From positions 25,287-89,286 of the forward strand of contig DIUT01000066.1 of assembly GCA_002423105.1 (NCBI GenBank): a stretch of 64,000 nt of DNA, given 5' to 3'. Below, piece after piece: positions 7,305 through 15,592 of the stretch. Origin of the DNA: Geobacter sp. UBA6151. GTDB taxonomy: Bacteria; Desulfobacterota; Desulfuromonadia; Geobacterales; Pseudopelobacteraceae. The notes below the pieces were generated by a model. That model saw only the letters and a program-made list of their open reading frames with translations, did not search any database and was not told the origin of the DNA. Positions within the stretch are counted from its first letter, which is position 1. Each line of letters begins with the position of its first letter. The position numbers and the translations under genes are program-made.

Positions 7305-9143
7305 ATGCCCATTGATTGCGAAGACCAGGAACTACTTGAAGGATTTCTGCAAGAGACAGCCGAACTTCTGGAAAAACTGGACGACGACCTGGTTGCCCTG
7401 GAAAAATCCACCGATGACACTGAGCTGATGAACCGGATATTCCGGTCCATTCATACGGTCAAGGGCGCTTCCAGTTTTCTTGGCTTTGACTTGCTGGTTC
7501 GGGTAACCCACAAGACTGAGGATGTCCTCAACCGTCTACGCAAGGGTGAGTTGATTGTAACGCCGGAGATCATGGATGTGATCCTTGAGGCGACCGACCT
7601 GGTCAAAACCCTGGTGGCGGATATCAAGGGCGGCGACATTATTGACCGGGAGATCGATGAGACCATCAACAAACTGATCCCTCTTTTAACAATGACTGTT
7701 GCGAATCCCGAAGAATCCGCATCAGTTGCCGAAACAGGCGAGCCGTCAGCACCATCTGCAGAGGAAGCGGTCCAGCCGGAGGCAGCTGCCGGTACCGGGT
7801 CTGGCGAGTCAGTTACAGTACCCCAGGAACAGCAACCGGTACCGTCGCCGCCACCACCGGCAGTGAACCGGCCTGCGCCTGAAGCGCCAAAAAAAGCCGC
7901 CTTGCCCAAGGCTGGCGAAAAAGGCGGGGACGATCTGTCCGATAATACTACCGTGCGGGTTGATGTTAAGCGTCTTGACGACCTGATGAACCAGGTGGGT
8001 GAGCTGGTGCTTGAGCGTAACCGGATGATCCAGCTCAACCAGGATCTGCAAGGGGGGATCTCCGACGAAGTGTCGTTTGGCGAAGAGTTCGGCAAGCTTA
8101 CCAAGCGGATGAACTTCGTCACTTCCGAACTGCAGATGCAGGTTCTGAAGATGCGGATGATTCCGGTGGAAAAAGTTTTCAAAAAGTTTCCCAGGATTGT
8201 CCGGTCGCTGGCGCGGGACCTGGGCAAGGAGGTCGACCTGCAGATTTTCGGCGAGGAGACTGAGCTAGACCGTTCCGTTGTGGATGAGATCGGCGATCCG
8301 CTGATCCACTTGATCCGCAATGCCATGGACCATGGCCTTGAAACCCCGGCTGATCGTATTGCAGCCGGTAAGTCCGGCACCGGTACCCTGGTGCTTTCTG
8401 CGGTTCATGAAGGCAACTCCATCATAATCAGCATCAAGGACGATGGCCGTGGTATTGATACGGAGCGTGTCGGTCAAAAAGCGATTGAAAAAGGTTTGAT
8501 TACTCCGGAGCAGCTTTCTCTGATGAGTCCGCGTGAAATGTTTGATCTGATCTTCCTGCCCGGCTTTTCAACCAAGGACAAAGCATCAGACCTCTCTGGA
8601 CGTGGCGTCGGCATGGATGTGGTCAAAACCAATATCAAGAAGCTGAACGGACTGATCGAGATCAAGAGCGAACAGGGACAAGGTTCGGAATTCATTTTGA
8701 GGCTTCCGCTTACCCTTGCCATTATTCAGTCGCTGCTGGTGGATGTGGAGGGAGAGGTATACTCCATACCCCTTGCTTCGGTGTTGGAAACCTTGCGGGT
8801 TGACCAGCGCGAGTTCCACGTTATTGGCGGCCAGGAGGTACTGAAGCTCCGTGATATGGTGCTGCCCCTCATTCGCCTGGAACAGGTATTCAAGGTGCAA
8901 CGCGCCACTGAAGCCAATGATTTTTGTTACGTTGTGGTCATCGGTGCGGCAGACAAAAGGGTGGGCCTGGTGGTGACCCGTCTGGTGGGCCAGCAGGAGG
9001 TTGCCATCAAATCTCTGGGTACCTACCTGGCCAATGTGCCGGGTATCGCCGGTTCAACCATTCTGGGAGACGGCCGCGTTACCCTGATTATTGATCCGGT
9101 CGGTATGATTGACGGTGGCGAGGGAGCTGCTGCAGCACGTTAA
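7305..9143 (+). CDS. cheA: Chemotaxis histidine kinase CheA
   Basis: 612 residues. The Hpt domain (1-110) carries phospho-His50 in SIHTVKGASSF. A Pro/Ala/Glu-rich linker (about 135-205) stands where other CheAs have a P2 CheY/CheB-docking domain. Then come the dimerisation helices, the ATPase (HLIRNAMDHGLE, DDGRGID, GRGVGMDVV) and a C-terminal CheW-like domain. The ATG at 7305 is chosen over the GTG one codon earlier because AGAGG is then 6 nt away. No separate cheY is present in the operon. Confidence 0.95.
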   Translation: MPIDCEDQELLEGFLQETAELLEKLDDDLVALEKSTDDTELMNRIFRSIHTVKGASSFLGFDLLVRVTHKTEDVLNRLRKGELIVTPEIMDVILEATDLVKTLVADIKGGDIIDREIDETINKLIPLLTMTVANPEESASVAETGEPSAPSAEEAVQPEAAAGTGSGESVTVPQEQQPVPSPPPPAVNRPAPEAPKKAALPKAGEKGGDDLSDNTTVRVDVKRLDDLMNQVGELVLERNRMIQLNQDLQGGISDEVSFGEEFGKLTKRMNFVTSELQMQVLKMRMIPVEKVFKKFPRIVRSLARDLGKEVDLQIFGEETELDRSVVDEIGDPLIHLIRNAMDHGLETPADRIAAGKSGTGTLVLSAVHEGNSIIISIKDDGRGIDTERVGQKAIEKGLITPEQLSLMSPREMFDLIFLPGFSTKDKASDLSGRGVGMDVVKTNIKKLNGLIEIKSEQGQGSEFILRLPLTLAIIQSLLVDVEGEVYSIPLASVLETLRVDQREFHVIGGQEVLKLRDMVLPLIRLEQVFKVQRATEANDFCYVVVIGAADKRVGLVVTRLVGQQEVAIKSLGTYLANVPGIAGSTILGDGRVTLIIDPVGMIDGGEGAAAAR

Positions 9144-9179
9144 CAAGCCAGTGCATATATATGAAGGAAGGAACCGACA

Positions 9180-10007
9180 GTGGCAATAACTGACAAGGAT
9201 TTCGAACAACTGCGGGATTTTATATACAACCTGTGTGGTATGTATTTTCACACCACAAAAAAATACTTCCTGGAGAGCCGCCTGACCCGCCGCATGGAAG
9301 TGACCGGTTCCAAGACGGCCATGGAGTATTATTCCCTGCTGAAATCATCCCGTGGAGGTGAAGAACTCCGCTTTCTGCTGGATGAGGTTACCACGAACGA
9401 AACCTATTTCTTTCGCAGTGTTCCGCAGTTAAATGCTGTTGAGAGCAAGTTCCTGCCTGAAATTGTTGAATCCAAAGGGAAAATGGGTTTTCGCAAGCTG
9501 CGCATCTGGAGCGCTGGCTCATCTTCCGGTGAAGAGGCCTATACTCTGGCCATGATGCTCCTGGAAAAACGGGCTACCATCATGAAAGACTGGATTATTG
9601 AAATTATTGGCACAGATATCAACGAGACGGTGCTTGCCCAGGCCCGGGAAGGGGTATACAACGCCTACTCTGTTCGTAACGTGCCTGACCTGTACAAAAG
9701 AAAATACTTCAAGGAAGATGCCGGTAAATTCATTCTGTCGCCTGAGGTCAAAAAATTTGTCACCTTCAACAAGCTAAATCTGTACGAAGACAACAAGATG
9801 GTGTTCATGAAGAGCTTTGACTTTATCTTCTGTGCTAACGTTCTGATCTACTTTGATCTAGCGTCCAAGTCAAAGGTGGTACAGCATTTTTACAACAATC
9901 TGCAACCATACGGATATTTCTTCGTTGGCCAGTCAGAGTCACTGCATGGTGTGAACGACAAGTTCAAAACCGTACATTTCCCTGGCGGCTTTGGTTACAA
10001 GAAGTAA
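9180..10007 (+). CDS. cheR: Chemoreceptor methyltransferase CheR
   Basis: 275 residues. It transfers methyl groups from SAM to receptor glutamates. The N-terminal helical domain contains DEVTTNETYFFR. The Rossmann domain shows WSAGSSSGEEAYTLAM and the acidic loop IIGTDINETVL, with a late FDFIFCANVLIYF. The start is GTG, with GAAGGAA 7 nt upstream. Lies between cheA and the HDOD gene. Confidence 0.95.
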   Translation: MAITDKDFEQLRDFIYNLCGMYFHTTKKYFLESRLTRRMEVTGSKTAMEYYSLLKSSRGGEELRFLLDEVTTNETYFFRSVPQLNAVESKFLPEIVESKGKMGFRKLRIWSAGSSSGEEAYTLAMMLLEKRATIMKDWIIEIIGTDINETVLAQAREGVYNAYSVRNVPDLYKRKYFKEDAGKFILSPEVKKFVTFNKLNLYEDNKMVFMKSFDFIFCANVLIYFDLASKSKVVQHFYNNLQPYGYFFVGQSESLHGVNDKFKTVHFPGGFGYKK

Positions 10008-10021
10008 CAGAGGGGCATCCC

Positions 10022-10915
10022 ATGACTACAGAAACTACTATGGAAATAGCACGTCAGATGGTGGCCAGTATTGATGACCTGCCCACGATTCCTGCAGTGG
10101 CTACCCAGGTTATGCAACTGCTTGACGCACCGGATGTTGATGTGGACAAGGTGGCTGACCTGATGTTGTCTGACCAGGTAATGACCGCACGGGTCATGAA
10201 AATGGTCAACTCACCCATCTACAAGCCTTCCCAGGAAATAACTTCCCTGAAAAGGGCACTGGTCTACCTGGGGATCCGGCATATCAAGGAGATGGCCCTT
10301 ACCTCATCGTTTATCAATGCTTTTGAAGATAACTCCGGCGCCATGGATATCAGCACTTTCTGGGAGCATTCCTTTGGCGTGGGTATGGTATCCAAGGTTA
10401 TTGCCGAAAAAATCAGGTATGCCGATATTGAAAAGGCATATCTGGCCGGCATTATCCATGATATTGGCGAGGTGGTGCTGAGTAATTACCACACTGAAAC
10501 CTTTGCAAAGGTCATCAAAACCATACAGGAGCACCCGGTAAAGCTGATTGACACCGAGCTTGAAGTTTTCGGTACAACCCATACCGAGATCGGTTTCTGT
10601 ATGGCGGAAAAATGGAATTTTCCGGAAGCCTATCGCGAAGTGATTCTGTTCCATCATGAACCGCGCGCAGCAACAGCTGATCCGGTACTCTGCTCCATTG
10701 TCAATCTGGCAGACCTGTTCTGCTCGGTCCGTGAGCTGTACTACGGTGGCAATGCATGGGCCAGTTTTAATCTGTCGGAAGAAGTGGGCTGGAAAATTCT
10801 CAAGGAACAGTCGCCAAACCTTGCCCATTTGGATGTGGAGCGATTCTGCTACGAACTGGACGATGCGGTTCCCCAGGTACGGGAGCTGGTGACGTCGATT
10901 TTTTCAAAACAGTAA
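10022..10915 (+). CDS. HDOD domain protein in the che operon
   Basis: 297 residues. An HDOD domain fills about 20-215 (DDLPTIPAVATQVMQLL at the start; a degraded HD-type core, GIIHDIGEVVLSNY, which keeps His-Asp). HDOD proteins lack demonstrated phosphohydrolase activity and usually act as signalling adaptors. It lies 14 bp after cheR and 15 bp before cheB, so it is an integral part of the operon and probably links chemotaxis to another signalling route. Confidence 0.85.
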   Translation: MTTETTMEIARQMVASIDDLPTIPAVATQVMQLLDAPDVDVDKVADLMLSDQVMTARVMKMVNSPIYKPSQEITSLKRALVYLGIRHIKEMALTSSFINAFEDNSGAMDISTFWEHSFGVGMVSKVIAEKIRYADIEKAYLAGIIHDIGEVVLSNYHTETFAKVIKTIQEHPVKLIDTELEVFGTTHTEIGFCMAEKWNFPEAYREVILFHHEPRAATADPVLCSIVNLADLFCSVRELYYGGNAWASFNLSEEVGWKILKEQSPNLAHLDVERFCYELDDAVPQVRELVTSIFSKQ

Positions 10916-10930
10916 TAAACGGGAGGCCGG

Positions 10931-12025
10931 ATGTTTTCGACCGCTTCAGGCACAAAAACCAGGGTACTTATTGTTGACGACTCATCGTTCATGCGGATGG
11001 CGATCAGAGGTATTCTGACCAAGGAACCATCAATAGAAGTAATCGGCACAGCCAGTGATGGTGTGGAGGGGGTGGAAAAAGCCATTGCCCTGAAACCGGA
11101 CCTGATCACCATGGATATAGAAATGCCGCGTATGGACGGTATTTCTGCGCTTAAGCAGATCATGGCCAAATGTCCTACAAAGGTCCTGATGGTTTCAACC
11201 CTGACCAACGAAGGGGCCAAGGCAACCTTTGAAGCGCTGGATGCCGGCGCAATCGACTATATTCCCAAGAACGTCACTGACTCCAACGAAGCCCAGAATA
11301 TCTTCAAGGATGAACTGCTTAAGAAAGTGCGTGAAGCGTCCCGTTCCCGCTTCATGCGGGTTGCTCCCTCTGTTGCAGCGTCCGGTTTCTCTCGTCCTTC
11401 GGCTCCAGCGGCGCCGGTTCCGCGCACAGCAGCCTCAAAAATTCACAGCAAAAAAATCAATTACGTTGGTATCGGTGCCTCCACCGGCGGGCCTGTGGCG
11501 CTGCAGGAAGTCATCTCCAGGATTCCGGTCAACTTCCCCTATGGTATTGTTGTTGCCATCCATATGCCCAAGGCTTTTACCGGCCCTTTTGCTGACCGTC
11601 TGAATGCAAAATGCTCCATTGCCGTCAGGGAAGCGAAGGATGGCGAGCAACTCAAGCCGGGAACAATTCTGATCGCTCCAGGCGGGATGCATACCCAGGT
11701 GGTGCGTGGCGCAGGTGGTCTGATGGTCAAAACGGCGCCAACCTCCTCCTACCCCCAATATGTGTACATTCCGTCAGTTGATCTGCTGATCTCTTCAATG
11801 GCTGAAGCCACTGCCGGTTCCATGCTGGGTGTTGTGCTGACCGGTATGGGGAACGATGGTTTCAAGGGAATGCAATTGCTGAAGCAAAAAGGTGGTGTCA
11901 CCATTGTACAGGATGAAGCCACCTCGACCATTTATGGCATGCCCAAGGCCTGTGTGGACGGTGGCGTGGCTGACGAGGTGTTGCCGTTGGGGCAAATTGG
12001 CTTTGAAATTGGAAAATTCACTTGA
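10931..12025 (+). CDS. cheB: Receptor methylesterase/response regulator CheB
   Basis: 364 residues. The receiver (10-130) has the DD pair at 16-17 and phospho-Asp62 in TMDIEMP. An Ala/Pro linker (about 145-175) precedes the methylesterase/deamidase domain, with GASTGGPVALQ (Ser nucleophile), HMP and GMGNDG. It reverses CheR methylation when phosphorylated by CheA. Last gene of the operon; a strong hairpin terminator follows. Confidence 0.95.
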   Translation: MFSTASGTKTRVLIVDDSSFMRMAIRGILTKEPSIEVIGTASDGVEGVEKAIALKPDLITMDIEMPRMDGISALKQIMAKCPTKVLMVSTLTNEGAKATFEALDAGAIDYIPKNVTDSNEAQNIFKDELLKKVREASRSRFMRVAPSVAASGFSRPSAPAAPVPRTAASKIHSKKINYVGIGASTGGPVALQEVISRIPVNFPYGIVVAIHMPKAFTGPFADRLNAKCSIAVREAKDGEQLKPGTILIAPGGMHTQVVRGAGGLMVKTAPTSSYPQYVYIPSVDLLISSMAEATAGSMLGVVLTGMGNDGFKGMQLLKQKGGVTIVQDEATSTIYGMPKACVDGGVADEVLPLGQIGFEIGKFT

Positions 12026-12057
12026 TTTCTGGCAGGGAGTGGGTGAGCTGCAATAAA

Positions 12058-12103
12058 AACGGGCCGTATTCCACATCGTGTGCAGATGGGAATACGGCCC
12101 GTT
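12058..12103. terminator. Bidirectional terminator between cheB and rpoH
   Basis: AACGGGCCGTATTCC (12058-12072) is exactly inverted at 12089-12103, with a 16-nt loop, A-rich on the left and T-rich on the right. It serves two convergent transcripts. Confidence 0.85.
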
Positions 12104-12126
12104 ATTGTTTTGCTCTATGCAGGGGA

Positions 12127-12981
12127 TCAGGCGGCAGCAGGCAGTAGCAGTGGCTGCAAGGCGGACTTCATTTTTTTCAGCGCATTTTCTTCAATCTGGC
12201 GCACCCGTTCCCGTGAAATTGAAAAGTGGTTGGCGATTTCCTGCAACGTCTCCGGTTCATCCGCCACGATCCGCTTCTCAATGACGTAACGTTCCTTGTC
12301 GCTTAAGCGCATCATGGCCTCTGCAACCTGGCCATGCAGTACCTGCTGCTCTTGAAGATCGGACAACATGGTTTCCTGGTCAGGCCGATCATCAACCAGT
12401 GACTCCAGCATGGTGGTGCCTTCGCCGTCATACAACTCGGCATCAAGAGATACCTCGCCGAGCATACGCTGCTCCATTTCACCCAGTTCGGTTTCAGATA
12501 CATGTAAAGATTTTGCGGCCAGGGCAATGTCATCTTCACCGTCTGACATCTGCAGCAAGGCATTTTTTGTTTGCTTAAGTTTGAAGAAGAGTTTGCGCTG
12601 GGCCTGGGTTGTGCCGATCTTCAAAAGACTCCATGCGGAAACGATATAGTTCTGAATCTGAGCCCGGATCCACCACACTGCATACGAAATGAGGCGAAAT
12701 CCACGGTAGGGATTGAATTTTTTTACGGCAATCATCAATCCGATATTCCCTTCCTGGATCAGATCGAGCATTTTAAGGCCATAGTTACGGTATTCCGCCG
12801 CCACCTTGACCACAAAGCGCAGATTCGCAGTTACCAGGGTTTGGGCTGCCTCAAGGTCTTTGTGATCATAAAAACGGATAGCAAGCCGTTGTTCCTCATG
12901 CTCGTCCAGCAAGGGAAACTTGCGTATATCGCTCAAATAGAGCGTCAGGCTGTCAGCCAGGGCCGGAACAGATGCATACAT
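12127..12981 (-). CDS. rpoH: Heat-shock sigma factor RpoH (sigma-32)
   Basis: 284 residues. Region 2 motifs are LVTANLRFVVKVAAEY, DLIQEGNIGLM and FRLISYAVWWIRAQI. Region 4 has a HTH (LQEIANHFSISRERVRQIEENA). A Q/R-rich stretch (TTQAQRKLFFKLKQ) between regions 2 and 3 is the RpoH box. The ATG at 12981 is preferred over a GTG three codons upstream because GGGAGG overlaps the GTG and is well spaced from the ATG. The promoter carries a CIRCE operator, so HrcA should repress it. Confidence 0.93.
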   Translation of the reverse strand: MYASVPALADSLTLYLSDIRKFPLLDEHEEQRLAIRFYDHKDLEAAQTLVTANLRFVVKVAAEYRNYGLKMLDLIQEGNIGLMIAVKKFNPYRGFRLISYAVWWIRAQIQNYIVSAWSLLKIGTTQAQRKLFFKLKQTKNALLQMSDGEDDIALAAKSLHVSETELGEMEQRMLGEVSLDAELYDGEGTTMLESLVDDRPDQETMLSDLQEQQVLHGQVAEAMMRLSDKERYVIEKRIVADEPETLQEIANHFSISRERVRQIEENALKKMKSALQPLLLPAAA

Positions 12982-13002
12982 AGCAGACACCTCCCAATAT
13001 AT

Positions 13003-13029
13003 TTAGCACTCTGTTTCTTTGAGTGCTAA
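13003..13029. promoter_or_regulatory. CIRCE operator (HrcA site) of rpoH
   Basis: TTAGCACTC, 9 nt, GAGTGCTAA: an exact match to the CIRCE consensus. It ends at the last base of the -10 element and lies 21 bp before the rpoH ATG, so HrcA binding would block transcription start. Confidence 0.93.
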
Positions 13030-13057
13030 ATATAGCAAGGAACGTTTAAGAAATCAA
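13029..13057 (-). promoter_or_regulatory. Sigma-70 promoter of rpoH
   Basis: TTGATT (13057-13052), 17 bp, TATATT (13034-13029) on the minus strand, immediately upstream of and touching the CIRCE element. Confidence 0.75.
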
Positions 13058-13207
13058 GGGGGTCACATAAGTCATACAACGTCCTGATTTTGTGCTTTTT
13101 TTATGGTATTTCGTTGCTTGGCGGCTTTTGACTGGACAGCCGGAATACCAAATGCTAAAAAAATAAACTTTGCTACAACCAGCAGATATCATGGTGGAGG
13201 AGCGTAC

Positions 13208-13951
13208 ATGTCGGGCCATAACAAATGGAGCACCATCAAGCATAAAAAAGGTGCCGCAGATGCAAAACGAGGAAAGATTTTTACCAAGCTGATCAAGGAA
13301 ATATCCATTGCTGCCAAGCTGGGCGGTGGGGACCCCGCGGCGAATCCCCGCTTGCGTACGGCCATTGACAAGGCCAAGGGTGAAAACATGCCCAAGGATA
13401 ATATCGAGCGGGCCATTAAAAAAGGAACCGGCGGTATGGAAGGTGTTGTCTACGAAGAGATCATGTACGAGGGATATGGTCCTGGCGGCGTGGCGGTGCT
13501 GGTGGAAGTAATGACCGACAACCGCAACCGCACTGTTGCCGAAGTGCGCAGTATCTTTACCAAGGCCAACGGCAATATGGGTGAAACTGGCTGCGTTGCC
13601 TGGATGTTTGACAAGAAGGGCTTGATCAGCTACGACAAGTCGGTTGATTTTGACGCTCTGTTTGAGGCTGCCCTTGAGGTCGGTGCCGAGGATGTGGTGG
13701 AGGATGATGACCAGATTGAGGTAACGACCGAGCCCTCTGCTTTCATTGAGGTGCGTGAGGCGCTGGAGGCAAAGGGCTTCAAGCATCAAAATGCCGAGAT
13801 CACCATGGTTCCCCAGACCCAGATTGTTCTGGAGGGCAAGCAGGCGGAAAGCATGTTGAAGATGATGGACAAGCTTGAGGATTGTGATGATGTGCAGAAT
13901 GTGTATGCCAACTTCGATATCTCTGACGATGAGATGGAAAAAATGATGTAG
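13208..13951 (+). CDS. yebC: YebC/PmpR family protein
   Basis: 247 residues, the normal length. The family N-terminus MSGHNKWSTIKHKKG fixes the start at 13208, with GGTGGAGGAG just upstream; the frame is open farther upstream but noncoding. Other signatures are GGDPAANPRLR, NMPKDNIERAIKKGTG and VEVMTDNRNRT. The family includes DNA-binding regulators and factors that relieve ribosome stalling, so the role here is open. It heads the yebC-msrA-ruvC-ruvA group. Confidence 0.93.
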   Translation: MSGHNKWSTIKHKKGAADAKRGKIFTKLIKEISIAAKLGGGDPAANPRLRTAIDKAKGENMPKDNIERAIKKGTGGMEGVVYEEIMYEGYGPGGVAVLVEVMTDNRNRTVAEVRSIFTKANGNMGETGCVAWMFDKKGLISYDKSVDFDALFEAALEVGAEDVVEDDDQIEVTTEPSAFIEVREALEAKGFKHQNAEITMVPQTQIVLEGKQAESMLKMMDKLEDCDDVQNVYANFDISDDEMEKMM

Positions 13952-13956
13952 TTCTG

Positions 13957-13976
13957 AGGGGGCCTTTCGGCCCCCT
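13957..13976 (+). terminator. Hairpin after yebC
   Basis: AGGGGGCC-TTTC-GGCCCCCT forms an 8-bp G/C stem 5 bp after the yebC stop. There is no proper T run, so it may only attenuate or protect the mRNA before msrA. Confidence 0.55.
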
Positions 13977-13996
13977 TGCTGTTGGAGGTTTGTTCG

Positions 13997-14464
13997 ATGG
14001 AAAAAGCTACCTTTGCAGCAGGATGCTTCTGGGGGGTGGAAGAGTCGTTCTCCACGGTTGTCGGTGTTGTTTCCACCAGGGTAGGCTATACCGGGGGACA
14101 CCTGGAGGCTCCGGACTACCAGCAAGTCTGTACGGACAGCACCGGTCACGCCGAGGCGGTAGAGGTTGTCTTCGACCCCGCTGTCATCAGCTACCAGCAG
14201 TTGCTGGAGCTTTTCTGGCGGTGTCATGATCCCACCCAGCTTAATCGCCAGGGTCCGGATTTCGGCAGCCAATACCGCTCCGCAATTTTTTATCACTCCG
14301 ATGCACAGCGCCTGCTGGCAGAGGAGTCCCGTGAGCGCCTTGACCGTTCAGGCCGTTACCGGCGTCCGGTGGTGACCGAAATCCTGTCTGCGGTCCGTTT
14401 CTGGGAAGCGGAGGCGTACCATCAGCAGTATCATCAGAAACAGGGTGGCGGATGCGGGTTCTAG
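13997..14464 (+). CDS. msrA: Peptide methionine-S-sulfoxide reductase MsrA
   Basis: 155 residues. It repairs S-methionine sulfoxide in proteins. The active-site Cys is in AAGCFWGVEE at residues 6-15, and a C-terminal GGGCGF supplies a likely resolving Cys. Start ATG at 13997 with TTGGAGG 8-9 nt upstream. Its last 13 bp overlap ruvC in another frame. An oxidative-repair enzyme placed between yebC and ruvC is unusual. Confidence 0.93.
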   Translation: MEKATFAAGCFWGVEESFSTVVGVVSTRVGYTGGHLEAPDYQQVCTDSTGHAEAVEVVFDPAVISYQQLLELFWRCHDPTQLNRQGPDFGSQYRSAIFYHSDAQRLLAEESRERLDRSGRYRRPVVTEILSAVRFWEAEAYHQQYHQKQGGGCGF

Positions 14465-14988
14465 GCATTGACCCGGGATCACGGATAACCGGCTACGGCC
14501 TGGTTGAGCAGCAGGGCAGCCGTCTGGCGCATGTCGATAATGGTGCGATCTTCACTGATAAGGCAACGGATTTTCCTGGTCGTCTGAAACTGATCTTTGA
14601 AGGGATAAGTAGCGTGATTGCCAACTATGGGCCAGAGGCGGTTGCGGTTGAAGATATCTTCTTTTCCACCAATGTCAGTTCTGCCCTCAAGCTGGGACAG
14701 GCGCGGGGAGCTGCCATTGCTGCTGCGGTCCATGCCGGTTTGCCGGTTTTTGAATATACGGCCTTGCAGGTGAAAAAGGCTGTTGTGGGTGAAGGCAAGG
14801 CCGCCAAGGAACAGGTGCAGAAGATGGTACAAGTGCTGCTGGGGTTGCCGGAACCAGCCCAGGCTGACGCCTCGGACGCTGTGGCGGTGGCGATCTGTCA
14901 CATCAACTCATACCGGCTGCGACAGCAGTCCGCTGCTGCATCGGTCCCATCCCGTCGCAGTAGTTCCTGGAGAAACTACAAACCATGA
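14452..14988 (+). CDS. ruvC: Holliday junction resolvase RuvC
   Basis: 178 residues. It cleaves four-way junctions in recombination. Catalytic acidic residues are visible in LGIDPGS (Asp7), VEDIFF (Glu) and the pair in ASDAVAVA. The ATG lies inside the msrA end, and the stop overlaps the ruvA start (ATGA). Confidence 0.95.
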   Translation: MRVLGIDPGSRITGYGLVEQQGSRLAHVDNGAIFTDKATDFPGRLKLIFEGISSVIANYGPEAVAVEDIFFSTNVSSALKLGQARGAAIAAAVHAGLPVFEYTALQVKKAVVGEGKAAKEQVQKMVQVLLGLPEPAQADASDAVAVAICHINSYRLRQQSAAASVPSRRSSSWRNYKP

Positions 14989-15587
14989 TTGCACTGTTAA
15001 CCGGAAAGATAGCCTACAAGACACCGGACCACCTGATCATTGATGTACAGGGGGTGGGATACCGGGTGATGATCCCCTTTTCCACGTATTACGAGCTGCC
15101 TGAAGCAGGGGAGGTGACCCTGCATATCCACACCAGCGTGCGGGAGGATGCCATTCAGTTATACGGTTTCCGCACTCTTCCTGAGAAAGCGTTTTTCCAG
15201 TTGCTGATCTCTGTTTCAGGAATTGGCCCAAAACTGGCCCGGGATATACTCTCCAATATTCAGCCGCCGCAGTTGGCGGCGGCTTTGGCACAGGGAGATC
15301 TGCACAAGCTGTCGGCTATTCCGGGTATCGGTAAGAAGACCGCTGAACGGCTGGTGCTGGAGTTACGTGAAAAAGCGGGTAAACTTGACCTGGGAGTCGT
15401 ATCTGCACCAGAAACGCTTGGCAGGAGCATTCCTGCCGAAGCGCTGCTTGATGATGTAACCTCTGCCCTGGTGAATCTCGGTTACAAGGACGTGCAGGTC
15501 AGAAAAGCCCTGGCCGGGATCGATGCAGCCGTGGGCGGCTCGGTGGAAGAACTGCTGAAACAGGCGCTGAAGGCTCTGATGAAATAG
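14985..15587 (+). CDS. ruvA: Holliday junction branch-migration protein RuvA
   Basis: 200 residues. The N-terminal OB fold begins MIALLTGKIAYK. Two HhH motifs are at about 72-90 (SGIGPKLARDIL) and 107-125 (PGIGKKTAERLVLEL), and a C-terminal RuvB-contact domain ends the protein. It overlaps ruvC by 4 bp. ruvB, which normally follows, is absent: the next gene is on the opposite strand 5 bp after the stop. Confidence 0.95.
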   Translation: MIALLTGKIAYKTPDHLIIDVQGVGYRVMIPFSTYYELPEAGEVTLHIHTSVREDAIQLYGFRTLPEKAFFQLLISVSGIGPKLARDILSNIQPPQLAAALAQGDLHKLSAIPGIGKKTAERLVLELREKAGKLDLGVVSAPETLGRSIPAEALLDDVTSALVNLGYKDVQVRKALAGIDAAVGGSVEELLKQALKALMK

Positions 15588-15592
15588 CCTGT

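Noticed and set aside
13046..14296. Minus-strand 416-codon ORF opposite yebC and msrA
   Set aside because: Antisense to two clear genes, His/Leu-rich low-quality translation; a reading-frame shadow.
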